The position numbers and the translations under genes were made by a program. A model generated the notes under the pieces. The model did no database searches. It was not told where the DNA came from and saw nothing but the letters and a program-made list of their open reading frames with translations. DNA of 6,180 bases from Gemmatimonadota bacterium (GTDB taxonomy: Bacteria; GCA-2686955): the NCBI GenBank assembly GCA_026991065.1, contig JALXCG010000382.1, positions 1-6,180 on the forward strand, read 5' to 3'. Of this stretch, positions 5,174-6,180 are shown in pieces (positions within the stretch are counted from its first letter, which is position 1; each line of letters opens with the position of its first letter).

Positions 5174-5824
5174 GGCCGGTGCGGCTCCGCCCGCGCTTGG
5201 GCGCGCTGCGCCCGGAGTGAGACGAGAGTCTTGTTCTGGGGCTGCATCGGGCTCGTTTTGAGACCAAATCGCCGGGGGCGCCCGCACGACCGGGCCGGAG
5301 CGGGCCCGGGAGCGGTGACGGCTGCTTTGGGGGAGCGCGGTAGAGGCCGGAAATGCTGTGGGATCCGGGCTTTTTCAAAAAAAATCGACAGACGAAGTTG
5401 AGTTGGCATGGGGTGTGCAAACCAGGCTGGGCGAAACAGCAAAAGTGGCTCCTTCCGGAAAGGTGCTCCGGCCGCGAGGCTCGGGGGGCGATCCGGAAAG
5501 CTCGAATCGGCCGGGCTTCGATGCAACACCCCCGACCCGGGAATTCTTTCTCGGATGCATTGAAGTCCGGCGCTGCTGTTTGGGCCCGGATTCTCTTTTT
5601 CGGTGGTTGAGGCGTGGCTGGTCCTGCGTAATTGCGACCGCGCGGTATGTTATTGCGCGCGCGAGCGGTGTATGCTCATGAGATGGCAGGTAATCTGCCG
5701 GATTGACCATGCACAACGGCGCGCGTCGTCGGGTTCCTCTCTTTGCGGTGTCGGGGCGGAGAGATGGGGACAGTGGCGGGGGTTTCGCTGCGATGACGCC
5801 GCCGGTTCGACGCGGGCCCAACCA
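5174..5824. other. About 650 bp without a recognisable gene
   Basis: Open frames on both strands here give arginine/proline-rich or low-quality translations and no known motif. Visible details are a GC-rich inverted repeat CCGGGCC/GGCCCGG (5290-5296 and 5303-5309), an AT patch of five T, one C and eight A (5371-5384), and a small hairpin GGCAG-GTAAT-CTGCC (5685-5699). No tRNA, SRP, tmRNA or similar RNA was recognised. The last 180 bp or so should contain the promoter for the coiled-coil gene, but I see only a weak TATGCT (5671-5676) without a good -35. Confidence 0.5.
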
Positions 5825-6180
5825 ATGACACACAAGAATTCCGATCGTCAGGCGGTGATGAGTGAGCCGCAGGCGCACGCAGAGCCAGAGTCGCAGCAGG
5901 AGAAGCCGCGGGCGGCGACGCCGAGTGAGGCGTCGAATGCCGCCGGACAGGATTCCGGCGAGAGTCTGGACAAGATTCGCAACATCATATTCGGTGCGCA
6001 GATGCGTGATTACGACCGGCGCTTCGATCAGTTGGAGCGGAAGCTGCGGGAGGAGTCGGCGCGGTTGCGCGATGAGGTGTTTGGACGCCTGGAGCAGTTG
6101 GAGCGGCATGTGAAGGCGGAGATCGACACGCTGACTGAACGGCTGCGCCTCGAGGATGCGGCGCGTGCCGAGGCGGATGA
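5825..6180 (+). CDS. Conserved coiled-coil protein, N-terminal part (runs off window)
   Basis: The frame from the ATG at 5825 stays open to the right edge, giving 118 residues. Residues 1-45 are hydrophilic and probably disordered, rich in Gln, Glu, Ala and Ser. At about 47 begins SLDKIRNIIFGAQMRDYDRRF, followed by a long, strongly charged helix (DQLERKLREESARLRDEVF and onward) with hydrophobic residues in heptad-like spacing, so a coiled coil. A motif of the type I(R/L)xIxFGxQMRxYxxRF followed by a Glu/Arg-rich helix is, to my recollection, found in conserved but uncharacterised bacterial proteins; I know no proven function and cannot name the family. There is no signal peptide, so it is probably cytoplasmic. 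The start is uncertain: no clear ribosome binding site precedes 5825, and an ATG at 5858 in the same frame (AGG just upstream) is a possible alternative. The ATG at 5825 overlaps by ATGA the stop of a doubtful 39-codon frame (5709-5828). Confidence 0.75.
   Translation, partial: MTHKNSDRQAVMSEPQAHAEPESQQEKPRAATPSEASNAAGQDSGESLDKIRNIIFGAQMRDYDRRFDQLERKLREESARLRDEVFGRLEQLERHVKAEIDTLTERLRLEDAARAEAD

Noticed and set aside
5371-5384. AT patch of five T, one C and eight A as an intrinsic terminator
   Set aside because: No stable GC-rich hairpin directly precedes the T-run on either strand, and no gene ends nearby.
5440-5480. Resemblance of the CCTTCCGGAAAGG stretch to the SRP RNA tip
   Set aside because: Only the short GGAA-like tip is shared; the surrounding long helix of SRP RNA cannot be built from the flanks.
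4945-5529. 194-codon minus-strand open frame containing the GH5-like segment
   Set aside because: Only the middle 44 residues resemble a real protein. The first 120 or so are low-quality sequence with no signal peptide or domain, so I annotate only the homologous block as a relic.
5536-5603. Two similar stretches of about 19 bp (5536-5554 and 5585-5603)
   Set aside because: They differ by an indel and substitutions, only two copies are present, and the pyrimidine-rich core makes chance similarity likely.
5375-6109. 244-codon minus-strand open frame
   Set aside because: It overlaps the coiled-coil gene on the opposite strand, and its Leu/Arg-rich translation fits the antisense of a charged helix.

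Overview
The window is high-GC bacterial DNA (roughly 60-65% by eye). Shine-Dalgarno-type sites lie in front of most starts, and three adjacent genes encode proteins with N-terminal export signals. A chlamydial-Pmp-like beta-helix protein, an endoglycoceramidase-like GH5 enzyme and an LpqC/PHB-depolymerase-type esterase suggest an environmental, probably Gram-negative organism that secretes enzymes. No rRNA or other taxonomic marker is present, so the phylum cannot be fixed. No phage, IS, CRISPR, tRNA or rRNA was seen.

Layout. (1) 1-638, +: the C-terminal part of an unrecognised protein with a PepSY-like look, open to the left edge. (2) 639-1014: no intact gene. It holds two perfect, interleaved inverted repeats that could fold as an H-type pseudoknot (666-725), then the orphan C-terminus of a beta-helix protein (751-930), then a -10-like box. 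(3) 1015-1953, +: a secreted alpha/beta-hydrolase esterase with a complete catalytic triad. (4) 1954-2064: a convergent intergenic gap with an 11-bp inverted repeat. (5) 2065-3444, -: a secreted GH5 glycosidase of endoglycoceramidase type with its C-terminal beta domain. (6) 3527-4921, -: a secreted right-handed beta-helix protein, 82 bp upstream of the GH5 gene and in the same direction. (7) 4922-5824: about 900 bp without an intact gene. It contains a leader with two mutually exclusive hairpins, a 133-bp degenerate copy of the GH5 C-terminal domain (5041-5173) with a promoter-like sequence inside it, and then nothing recognisable. (8) 5825 to the right edge, +: the N-terminal part of a conserved coiled-coil protein.

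How the parts relate. The beta-helix and GH5 genes may be co-transcribed, and both products should be exported, so a joint role at the cell surface or outside the cell (glycan or glycolipid binding plus cleavage) is a reasonable inference. The esterase is convergent to them and also exported. The most unusual property of the window is that the two families of the minus-strand pair also occur as orphan C-terminal fragments, one on each side of it. This points to past duplication, deletion or recombination. The sequence contains no convincing new multi-gene defence or mobile system. The best leads are the pseudoknot-capable element, the GH5 domain fragment and its possible reuse as promoter/leader DNA.
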